11,664 nucleotides of DNA from an uncultured Eubacteriales bacterium (GTDB lineage: Bacteria > Bacillota > Clostridia > Oscillospirales > CAG-382): NCBI GenBank assembly GCA_934444485.1, contig CAKSCN010000075.1, forward strand, positions 1-11,664, in the 5' to 3' direction. Below are positions 7,141-11,664 of this stretch, in pieces. Position 1 is the stretch's first letter, and every line of letters starts with the position of its first letter. The notes beneath the pieces are model-generated. The model made no database searches. It had not been told where the DNA came from and was given only the letters and a program-made list of their open reading frames with translations. The position numbers were made by a program, and so were the translations under genes.

Positions 7141-7509
7141 ATGGCTCGTATAGCAGGTGTAGATCTTCCGAGAGAGAAGCGTGTCGAGATAGGCTTGACA
7201 TACGTTTTCGGAATCGGCCGCACACGTTCCAATGAGGTTCTTAAGAAGACCGGTATCAACCCCGACACAAGAGTTAAGGATCTTACAGAGGACGACGTAG
7301 CAAAGCTTCGTGAAGCAATCGAACACGAATATACCGTTGAAGGCGACCTCAGAAGAGAAATCGCACTCAACATCAAGCGTCTTGTAGAAATTGACTGCTA
7401 CAGAGGTCAGAGACACCGCAAGGGTCTGCCCGTAAGAGGTCAGCGTTCCAAGACCAACGCAAGAACTCGCAAGGGTCCGGCAAAGACCATCGCGAACAAG
7501 AAGAAGTAA
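7141..7509 (+). CDS. rpsM: 30S ribosomal protein S13
   Basis: The 122-residue product is S13, a head protein of the small subunit that bridges to the large subunit and contacts the P-site tRNA through its basic C-terminal tail. It begins MARIAGVDLPREKRVEIGLT, has the helix-hairpin-helix-like part YVFGIGRTRSNEVLKKTGI, and ends with RGQRHRKGLPVRGQ followed by a lysine-rich tail. The ATG at 7141 has AAAGAGGTG at 7124-7132. The 32-bp gap to rpmJ is too short for the large S4-binding leader known upstream of rpsM in E. coli. Confidence 0.97.
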   Translation: MARIAGVDLPREKRVEIGLTYVFGIGRTRSNEVLKKTGINPDTRVKDLTEDDVAKLREAIEHEYTVEGDLRREIALNIKRLVEIDCYRGQRHRKGLPVRGQRSKTNARTRKGPAKTIANKKK

Positions 7510-7531
7510 TCGGAAGGAGTGACTAACGTCA

Positions 7532-7933
7532 ATGGCTAAAGCAGCAGTAAAAAAGGTAGCTACAAAGAGACGTCGTGAGCGTAAGAACATTGAAAAGGGT
7601 TCGGCTCACATCCTGTCGTCCTTTAACAACACCATAGTTACGCTTACAGACGTAAACGGCAACACCCTCGCATGGGCGTCCGCCGGCGAAATGGGCTTCA
7701 GAGGCTCGAGAAAATCCACTCCCTACGCTGCACAGACAGCAGCCGAAACGGCGGCAAAGGCAGCTATGGAACACGGACTCAAGTCCGTTGAGGTATTCGT
7801 TAAGGGTCCCGGTCAGGGAAGAGAATCCGCAATAAGAGCTCTCCAGACCGCAGGTCTTGACATCACCCTCATCAAGGATGTAACACCTATCCCGCACAAC
7901 GGCTGCCGTCCTCCCAAGAGAAGACGTGTTTGA
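7532..7933 (+). CDS. rpsK: 30S ribosomal protein S11
   Basis: The 133-residue product is S11, a platform protein beside the E site. Diagnostic parts are GSAHILSSFNNTIVTLTDVNG, WASAGEMGFRGSRKSTPYAA, VKGPGQGRESAIRAL and the terminal NGCRPPKRRRV. The ATG at 7532 lies 12 nt after AAGGAG (7514-7519), slightly longer spacing than its neighbours; no better start is present. rpsD follows after 47 bp. Confidence 0.97.
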   Translation: MAKAAVKKVATKRRRERKNIEKGSAHILSSFNNTIVTLTDVNGNTLAWASAGEMGFRGSRKSTPYAAQTAAETAAKAAMEHGLKSVEVFVKGPGQGRESAIRALQTAGLDITLIKDVTPIPHNGCRPPKRRRV

Positions 7934-7980
7934 TCCCGGCGAGACTGTTACATTGTAAACCATAAAAGGAGGATACGAAA

Positions 7981-8613
7981 ATGGCTAAATATACAGGCCC
8001 TGCGTGCAGACTTTGCCGCAGAGAAGGCGAAAAGCTTTTTGGTAAGGGCGACCGTTGCTTCACTTCCAAGTGCGCTATAGCAAGACGCGGAGAGCAGAAG
8101 GCTCCCGGTCAGCACGGTGCGGCTCGCAAGAAGGTAAGCGAATACGGACTCCAGCTCCGTGAAAAGCAGAAGGCAAAGAGATACTACGGCATCCAGGAGA
8201 AGCAGTTCAGAAACTACTTTGAAAAGGCAGACGCAAAAGAGGGTATGACCGGTGAAAACCTCCTCACTCTCATCGAGCGCCGTCTCGACAACGTAGTATA
8301 CAGAATGGGTATGGGCGAGAGCAGACGCGACGCAAGACAGCTTGTTGTTCACGGTCACTTCCTCGTAAACGGCAAGAAGGCCGACATCCCCTCGATCATT
8401 CTTAACGCAGGCGACGTTGTTACCGTAAAGGACACAAGCAAGAAGTCCGAGAAGTTCAAGACTCTCGTCGAGAACCTTTCCAACAGACAGGCTCCCGCAT
8501 GGCTCACCGTCGATAAGGAAAACGTTACGGCTACCGTAAACACTCTCCCCAAGAGAGAGGACATCGACTTCCCGATCGAGGAACACCTCATCGTCGAGTT
8601 GTACTCCAAGTAA
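7981..8613 (+). CDS. rpsD: 30S ribosomal protein S4, zinc form
   Basis: The 210-residue product is S4, a primary 16S rRNA-binding protein at the mRNA entrance. Its N-terminal zinc site is C9, C12, C26 and C31 (CRLC then CFTSKC). An S4 RNA-binding domain follows at about residues 99-160, with RRLDNVVYRMGMGESRRDAR, then QLVVHGHFLVNGKKADIPS. The ATG at 7981 has AAAGGAGG at 7965-7972. S4 represses its own mRNA in E. coli and B. subtilis. In B. subtilis rpsD stands alone, whereas here it lies inside the alpha cluster. The 148-bp structured gap after it is a place to look for such control. Confidence 0.97.
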   Translation: MAKYTGPACRLCRREGEKLFGKGDRCFTSKCAIARRGEQKAPGQHGAARKKVSEYGLQLREKQKAKRYYGIQEKQFRNYFEKADAKEGMTGENLLTLIERRLDNVVYRMGMGESRRDARQLVVHGHFLVNGKKADIPSIILNAGDVVTVKDTSKKSEKFKTLVENLSNRQAPAWLTVDKENVTATVNTLPKREDIDFPIEEHLIVELYSK

Positions 8614-8761
8614 GAAAATCCTCGCCGCATTCCGTGCGGGGCGCTTACGGGTACAACCGTCGGAATGGGCATACACAGCAAGAAGAATATTCATACCGTC
8701 ATTTGTCACAGAGCCTTTTCGCTTCGTGACGGCGGTACAGTGCAAGGAGGGTTTTTGTTAA
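8614..8761 (+). promoter_or_regulatory. Structured rpsD-rpoA spacer (candidate leader)
   Basis: This 148-bp gap, the longest inside the cluster, contains a hairpin CCGCA (8625-8629)/TGCGG (8635-8639). It also contains a larger one in which GTCAC (8705-8709) pairs with GTGAC (8726-8730), continued inward by one A-C mismatch, a G-U pair and AGC (8712-8714)/GCT (8721-8723) around a CTTTTC loop. A competing helix CCGTCA (8696-8701)/TGACGG (8727-8732) uses the same 3' arm, so the two are mutually exclusive. The rpoA ribosome binding site CAAGGAGGG (8743-8751) follows closely. No T-run terminator or convincing promoter is seen. A regulatory role is inferred from structure only. Confidence 0.4.
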
Positions 8762-9715
8762 ATGATCGAAATAGAAAGACCGAACATAGCGACAGTGGAG
8801 ATAAGTCCCGACGGTTCGCAGGGCAAGTTCGTTATCGAGCCTCTTGAAAGAGGTTACGGCATGACTCTCGGAAACTCGCTTCGCAGAGTGCTTCTCAGTT
8901 CTCTGCCCGGCGTTGCGGTAACGAGCGTTAAGATCGACGGAGTTCTCCATGAGATCTCGACAGCCCCCGGCGTCAAGGAGGACGTCCCCGAGATAATCCT
9001 CAACATCAAGGGCATCACGGCAAAGCTTTTCGCAGAGACGACAAAGACCGTCACCATCGAGGCGCACGGTGAATGCGAAGTCACGGCAGGCGACATCAAG
9101 AGCGACGCCGATATAGAGATTCTCAACAAGGATCATCACATAGCATATGTTGCTGACGGCGAAACCCTCAGAATGGAGCTCACCTTCGGTCACGGCAGAG
9201 GTTATGTATCGAGCGAGAAGAACAAGCTCGCCGCCGCAAACCCCGTAATCGGCGTTATCTACACCGATTCGATATACACACCCGTGTATACCGCCAACTA
9301 CACCGTTGAGAACACCCGTGTCGGCAACATCACCGACTACGACAAGCTCACACTTGAGGTAAAGACAGACGGCACTATCTCCGCTAAAGAGGCAATATCT
9401 CTTGCGGCCAAGATTCTCAATGAACATCTCAGCCTCTTCGTAGACCTTTCGGACGAAGCGAAGAAGGCGGATATCATGGTTGAGCGTCAGGAAACCATAA
9501 AGGAAAAAGTTCTTGAGATGACCATTGAGGAGCTTGACATGTCTGTTCGTTCCTTCAATTGCTTGAAGAGAGCAGGCATAGACACTGTTGAGGATTTGGT
9601 CAACAAGACTGAGGAAGATATGATCAAGGTCAGAAACCTCGGAAAGAAATCTCTCGAGGAAGTTATCAAGAAGCTTCACGATTTGGGACTCAAGCTCAAG
9701 TCGTCGGAAGAATAA
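8762..9715 (+). CDS. rpoA: DNA-directed RNA polymerase alpha subunit
   Basis: The 317-residue product dimerises to start RNA polymerase assembly. The N-terminal domain (about 1-230) has the dimer and assembly segment ERGYGMTLGNSLRRVLLSSL near residues 29-48. A linker of roughly 20 residues follows. The C-terminal domain (about 253-312) contains RSFNCLKRAGIDTVEDLV and VRNLGKKSLEEVIKKL; R263 corresponds to E. coli R265, which binds upstream promoter DNA. The ATG is at 8762 with CAAGGAGGG (8743-8751). The length is normal. Confidence 0.98.
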   Translation: MIEIERPNIATVEISPDGSQGKFVIEPLERGYGMTLGNSLRRVLLSSLPGVAVTSVKIDGVLHEISTAPGVKEDVPEIILNIKGITAKLFAETTKTVTIEAHGECEVTAGDIKSDADIEILNKDHHIAYVADGETLRMELTFGHGRGYVSSEKNKLAAANPVIGVIYTDSIYTPVYTANYTVENTRVGNITDYDKLTLEVKTDGTISAKEAISLAAKILNEHLSLFVDLSDEAKKADIMVERQETIKEKVLEMTIEELDMSVRSFNCLKRAGIDTVEDLVNKTEEDMIKVRNLGKKSLEEVIKKLHDLGLKLKSSEE

Positions 9716-9754
9716 TATACTTCTTCGCAAACCACTACAAGGAGGGAAAAACCA

Positions 9755-10099
9755 ATGGCAGGAACAAGAAAGCTCGGTCGTCCGACTGCGCACAGAAATG
9801 CAATGCTCAGAGGACTTGTTACCTTCCTTCTTGAAAACGGCAAAATGGAAACAACCGTTTACAGAGCAAAGGAAGTCAGAGCACTCGCAGATAAAATGAT
9901 CACACTCGGCAAGAAAAACACTCTTGCTTCTCGCCGTCAGGCACTTGCATTCATCACAAAGGAAGATGTTGTCAAGAAGCTTTTTGACGAAATAGCACCC
10001 GCTTACGCAGAGAGAAACGGCGGTTACACAAGAGTTCTCAAGACCGGTCCCAGAAAGGGCGACGGCGCCGAGATGGCTATAATCGAGCTTGTAAAGTAA
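9755..10099 (+). CDS. rplQ: 50S ribosomal protein L17
   Basis: The 114-residue product is L17, a large-subunit protein near the exit tunnel. It shows RKLGRPTAHRNAMLRGLVT at the N-terminus, the central TTVYRAKEVRALADKMITLG, and the C-terminal RNGGYTRVLKTGPRKGDGAEM followed by AIIELVK, all typical. The ATG at 9755 follows CAAGGAGGG (9739-9747). It is the last gene of the alpha section, and a strong terminator begins 47 bp after its stop. Confidence 0.97.
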   Translation: MAGTRKLGRPTAHRNAMLRGLVTFLLENGKMETTVYRAKEVRALADKMITLGKKNTLASRRQALAFITKEDVVKKLFDEIAPAYAERNGGYTRVLKTGPRKGDGAEMAIIELVK

Positions 10100-10145
10100 T
10101 TCACTTTCGGTTCGGGTTGACATAGTTAATATGTGAACGCACAAT

Positions 10146-10202
10146 GGGGTGTGTTTGCCGTGGGTACGGGAGTGCCTTCGGTGAACACGCCCTTTTTTGT
10201 TT
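10146..10202 (+). terminator. Intrinsic terminator of the ribosomal operon
   Basis: The left arm GGGTGTGTTTGCCG (10147-10160) pairs with CGGTGAACACGCCC (10179-10192) over 14 positions, three of them G-U. The loop contains a further 5-bp helix, GGTAC (10163-10167) with GTGCC (10172-10176), around GGGA. A run of six T (10193-10198) and further T-rich bases follow directly. This is a classic Rho-independent terminator placed after rplQ. Its apical part matches a repeat motif seen again after the MarR gene. Confidence 0.93.
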
Positions 10203-10212
10203 GAAAAGCACA

Positions 10213-10300
10213 GCTTTAATAATTGAAAATGGAAAGTGGAGAATGGAGAATTGGTGTTGAAAAGCTCCCAAAGTCGCTTTTCTTCAATAATTGTACGGTG
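10213..10300 (+). repeat. Dispersed repeat, copy A (partner inverted at 11576-11664)
   Basis: This stretch begins GCTTTAATAATTGAAAATGG, continues with purine-rich GGAGAATGGAGAATTG, then a hairpin with arms GAAAAGC (10259-10265) and GCTTTTC (10276-10282), and ends TTGTACGGTG. The reverse complement of 11576-11664 aligns along the whole length with about four-fifths identity by eye, including the hairpin. That makes it a dispersed element with at least two copies here. It contains no frame of its own. A small AAAGC-ACA-GCTTT hairpin (10205-10217) overlaps its left end. Confidence 0.7.
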
Positions 10301-10353
10301 TTTATCTTTTGGCGGTTTTCCACGGAGCGAGAACGATAGCCGAGCGTGAGGTA

Positions 10354-10420
10354 TTTTGCTTCGCAAAACGTGATGTGTGCTTGGCAAAGTGTGAAGTGTG
10401 CTTCGCAACGGCAAGGGCAG
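10354..10420 (+). repeat. 21-bp tandem mini-hairpin array upstream of marR
   Basis: Three units with a 21-bp period start at 10358, 10379 and 10400, each opening with GCTTCGCAA or GCTTGGCAA. The first two share a GTGA-rich spacer ending TGTGT or AGTGT, while the third diverges after GCTTCGCAA. The first unit is part of a perfect hairpin, TTTTGC (10354-10359)/GCAAAA (10363-10368) around TTC; the later ones form weaker versions. The array lies directly upstream of the MarR gene and within its transcribed leader if the promoter is further upstream. It also produces a spurious in-frame GTG start at 10346. Confidence 0.6.
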
Positions 10421-10456
10421 GACGCCGGTAAAAAACAACAGAGAGGAGAATCAGAA

Positions 10457-10936
10457 ATGACAGCAGATGTAAAGAGACAGGTAGAGCTTGACGTACTCAA
10501 GATGATAGTATACGCAAACGAGAAATTGATGAAGCCGTTCAGAGACAGCTTTCGGGACAGTGACGGCGGCATGGGGCAGACGGGACTTTCGTCGATGCAG
10601 ACGAATGCGCTTTGCTTGCTTGAGAACTACGGTGCGCTGACGATGAAAGAGCTTGCGACACGCATGAAGATATCGAAGCAGCAGATGACAAAGACAGCGA
10701 ACCGCCTTGCGGAAAAGGGAATGATCTCTCGTGAAAAGAGTCTCGAGGACGGGCGTGTGACCCGTGTGTCGCTGTCAAAGCGTGGCAAGGATTACCTCTC
10801 GTGCCGCAACCTCGGCTACATAAGCAAGCTATGCGACAAAATCGAAAAAACCGTCGATCCCTACGACTTCGACCGCTTCTCTAACGCCGTCGTTACCCTC
10901 AACGATATCTTCGAGGAACTCGACGGCAAAGAATAA
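10457..10936 (+). CDS. MarR-family transcriptional regulator
   Basis: The 159-residue product is a cytosolic winged-helix DNA-binding protein of the MarR type, usually a dimeric repressor responding to a small ligand. The helix-turn-helix spans about residues 60-90 (ALTMKELATRMKISKQQMTK, then NRLAEKGMI). The wing has the family D-x-R signature in EDGRVTRVSLSKRG (97-110). N- and C-terminal helices for dimerisation flank it. Three cysteines (C53, C117, C126) are present, but a redox role cannot be claimed. ATG 10457 is chosen because AGAGGAGA (10442-10449) precedes it; the in-frame GTG at 10346 would add 37 residues encoded by repeat DNA. The target genes are not in the window. Confidence 0.85.
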   Translation: MTADVKRQVELDVLKMIVYANEKLMKPFRDSFRDSDGGMGQTGLSSMQTNALCLLENYGALTMKELATRMKISKQQMTKTANRLAEKGMISREKSLEDGRVTRVSLSKRGKDYLSCRNLGYISKLCDKIEKTVDPYDFDRFSNAVVTLNDIFEELDGKE

Positions 10937-10940
10937 CAGC

Positions 10941-10989
10941 GTGGGTACGGGGGTTGCTCGCCGCAGGGGCGAAGGTTACGGGAGTGTCC
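10941..10989 (+). repeat. GTGGGTACGGG motif pair related to the terminator apex
   Basis: GTGGGTACGGG at 10941-10951 repeats exactly the bases at 10160-10170 in the operon terminator. GGTTACGGGAGTGTCC at 10974-10989 is a near copy of GGTACGGGAGTGCC (10163-10176). Between them lies a small hairpin, TCGCC (10958-10962)/GGCGA (10968-10972). The sharing suggests that part of the terminator came from, or evolved into, a dispersed repeat. Confidence 0.5.
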
Positions 10990-11009
10990 TTTTCTTGAAA
11001 GAAAAGGAC
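10986..11009. repeat. Perfect palindromic hairpin after marR
   Basis: GTCCTTTTCT (10986-10995) pairs perfectly with AGAAAAGGAC (11000-11009) around a TGAA loop. It begins 49 bp after the MarR stop. It could act as a weak terminator or an mRNA 3' end, but no T-run follows the stem on the + strand. Given the surrounding series of palindromes, a repeat unit is the safer call. Confidence 0.6.
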
Positions 11010-11025
11010 CAAAAGAACTTTATCG

Positions 11026-11048
11026 ATTTCAAAACTGCGTTTTGAAAT
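11026..11048. repeat. Perfect 10-bp palindrome
   Basis: ATTTCAAAAC (11026-11035) and GTTTTGAAAT (11039-11048) are exact inverted repeats around TGC. It lies 16 bp after the previous palindrome. No coding or terminator signal is linked to it. Confidence 0.6.
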
Positions 11049-11082
11049 GGGAAGTTTTTGATGTGATTTGGAGATACTGCCG

Positions 11083-11109
11083 CACGACGTCGTTGAAGAC
11101 TCCGTCGTG
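11083..11109. repeat. 7-bp inverted repeat with 13-nt loop
   Basis: CACGACG (11083-11089) pairs perfectly with CGTCGTG (11103-11109). The left arm overlaps the small palindrome ACGACGTCGT. This is one of the palindromes of the 10958-11276 series. Confidence 0.5.
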
Positions 11110-11146
11110 AAGTGAGCAAGGATTCATCTAATCCGAGAAAATACGA

Positions 11147-11179
11147 AAGTCGGCGACCATAAACGCAAGTCGCCGACTT
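11147..11179. repeat. Perfect 11-bp hairpin
   Basis: AAGTCGGCGAC (11147-11157) and GTCGCCGACTT (11169-11179) form an 11-bp perfect, GC-rich stem with an 11-nt loop. Nothing T-rich follows on the + strand. On the - strand the stem is followed by a modest T-rich stretch (TCGTATTTTC), so a terminator for a gene entering from the right is possible but weak. Confidence 0.6.
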
Positions 11180-11229
11180 AGGGAACATTGGCATCAGACT
11201 TTATTGGGACTGTATCCGAACTTCTCCCG

Positions 11230-11276
11230 TTCACCGATTTTACGCCTCGCACGGCTCGACAGCGAAATTCGGTGAA
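11230..11276. repeat. Long hairpin with branched apex
   Basis: TTCACCGATTT (11230-11240) pairs with AAATTCGGTGAA (11265-11276) with one bulged base. Inside, GCC (11244-11246)/GGC (11253-11255) can add a small second stem, giving a branched shape. It is not a tRNA: there is no acceptor stem, anticodon arm or T-loop consensus. Confidence 0.5.
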
Positions 11277-11328
11277 GAGAGCGTTTTGGGCGGTGCGTGA
11301 TTGAGATACGTATTCTCTCAATGACACT

Positions 11329-11481
11329 TTGTAGGGAACGGGCTTGCTCGTTCCGCAAGAACCAAACGTAAGGTTATGTATATCGCACCGTAGAAAAGCG
11401 GCAAACGGTTATTGAAAATGCGTATTATCCGAGGCTTGCAATTGCCGTATGTTGCGGACGGAGCAAGCCCCGTCCCTACAA
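11329..11481. mobile_element. MITE-like element with 28-bp terminal inverted repeats
   Basis: Bases 11329-11356 and the reverse complement of 11454-11481 match at 24 of 28 positions, starting TTGTAGGGA at both outer ends. The interior is about 97 bp and has no protein frame of note, too short for a transposase. Each arm is itself a hairpin (GGAACG...CGTTCC on the left, GGACGG...CCGTCC on the right). The four differences between arms are two base-pair swaps that keep the stems paired. This fits a non-autonomous, transposase-dependent repeat. No target-site duplication is obvious by eye. Confidence 0.65.
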
Positions 11482-11575
11482 TATACCAACAAGATTCGGA
11501 ATAATCGTATTGTTGCAAACACCAACACCCTCGGCAAAAATCCGTCTTCCCGTTACCGCACAGCATTCAAATTCG

Positions 11576-11664
11576 CACCATACAATTTAATGAAGAAAAA
11601 CGCTTCAGCGTTTTTCGACATCAATTCTCCATTTTCCATTCTCAATTTTCAATTTTTGAAAAGC
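11576..11664 (-). repeat. Dispersed repeat, copy B (inverted partner of 10213-10300)
   Basis: Read on the minus strand it runs from GCTTTT at the window edge through AATTGAAAATTGAGAATGG and AATGGAGAATTG to TTGTATGGTG, matching copy A throughout. Its hairpin has 10-bp arms, GAAAAACGCT and AGCGTTTTTC, in place of the 7-bp arms GAAAAGC/GCTTTTC of copy A. Pairing is thus kept while the sequence changes. The element may continue beyond the window. Confidence 0.7.

Larger units (their letters stand above)
10100..10456 (+). other. rplQ-marR intergenic region
   Basis: These 357 bases hold the operon terminator, repeat copy A and the tandem mini-hairpin array, described separately. Between copy A and the array (about 10301-10353) I see only unremarkable sequence. 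No convincing promoter for the MarR gene was found: TTGAAA boxes near 10257 lack a correctly spaced -10. No ORF with recognisable protein content is present. Confidence 0.6.
10937..11664. other. Repeat-rich region without recognisable genes
   Basis: The last 728 bases contain no frame with recognisable protein content. They hold at least five separate strong palindromes (10958-11276), a MITE-like element (11329-11481), a further two-part hairpin (CAACAA 11487-11492/TTGTTG 11510-11515 enclosing GATT/AATC) and an inverted dispersed repeat at the end. Two minus-strand frames (10976-11194 and 11318-11566) run through palindromes and low-complexity repeat and are judged non-coding. Confidence 0.6.

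Noticed and set aside
10117..10145. TTGACA (10117-10122) with CACAAT (10140-10145), 17-nt spacing, as a promoter
   Set aside because: The spacing is ideal and the -10 matches 4 of 6, but transcription would start inside the left arm of the operon terminator, so a useful promoter is unlikely. It is kept only as a weak candidate.
10354..10420. Short regularly spaced repeats as a CRISPR array
   Set aside because: The period is only 21 bp, units are imperfect, spacers of about 30 bp are absent and no cas gene is nearby.
8699..10438. Very long open frame on the minus strand antisense to rpoA and rplQ
   Set aside because: It lies opposite two unmistakable genes, its translation resembles no protein family, and such frames arise from the codon bias of strongly expressed genes. 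A similar antisense frame opposite secY (4220-5308) is rejected for the same reason.
10976..11194. Minus-strand frame of 72 codons
   Set aside because: It runs across three palindromes, has no ribosome binding site or family resemblance, and its lysine/phenylalanine-rich end is the translated hairpin at 10986-11009.
11230..11276. Possible tRNA from the branched hairpin
   Set aside because: It is too short, with no acceptor stem, no D or T loop consensus and no plausible anticodon arm.
11318..11566. Minus-strand frame of 82 codons
   Set aside because: It is made almost entirely of the MITE-like element and neighbouring hairpins, with no protein similarity that I recognise.

Overview
The window is a nearly intact bacterial spc-alpha ribosomal protein cluster, followed by one small regulator gene and a repeat-rich tail. 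Every gene lies on the + strand. The order rplN(partial)-rplX-rplE-rpsN(Zn type)-rpsH-rplF-rplR-rpsE-rpmD-rplO-secY-adk-map-infA-rpmJ-rpsM-rpsK-rpsD-rpoA-rplQ is typical of Firmicutes. The adk-map-infA segment, the 61-residue zinc-type S14, the strong AGGAGG-type ribosome binding sites and rpsD placed between rpsK and rpoA point to a Clostridia-type organism. The style of the intergenic repeats suggests an Oscillospirales/Ruminococcaceae-like gut bacterium, but that family-level placement is only an impression.

Bases 1-10099 hold 20 genes packed with mostly 1-50 bp gaps. Several ribosome binding sites sit inside or against the preceding stop codon. No intrinsic terminator is visible before 10146, so the spc and alpha sections are probably cotranscribed. 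The products are ribosomal proteins of both subunits, the SecY translocon channel, adenylate kinase, methionine aminopeptidase, initiation factor IF-1 and the RNA polymerase alpha subunit: translation, nascent-protein processing and export, and transcription in one unit. Three genes are easy to miss because they are short or start unusually: rpmD (59 aa), rpmJ (37 aa) and infA (72 aa). infA appears to start with CTG. Only two gaps inside the cluster exceed 100 bp, rpsH-rplF (130 bp) and rpsD-rpoA (148 bp). Both can fold into hairpins and are the best candidates for internal regulation.

A strong intrinsic terminator at 10146-10202 closes the operon. Bases 10203-10456 carry a dispersed repeat copy and a 21-bp tandem array of small hairpins. 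A MarR-family regulator gene follows (10457-10936).

Bases 10937-11664 show no convincing gene. They contain a dense series of perfect or near-perfect palindromes, a roughly 150-bp MITE-like element with 28-bp inverted termini, and a second, inverted copy of the dispersed repeat running into the window edge. I did not find a clear new enzymatic or defence system. The most noteworthy items are the CTG start of infA, the two structured leaders and the palindrome/MITE cluster.
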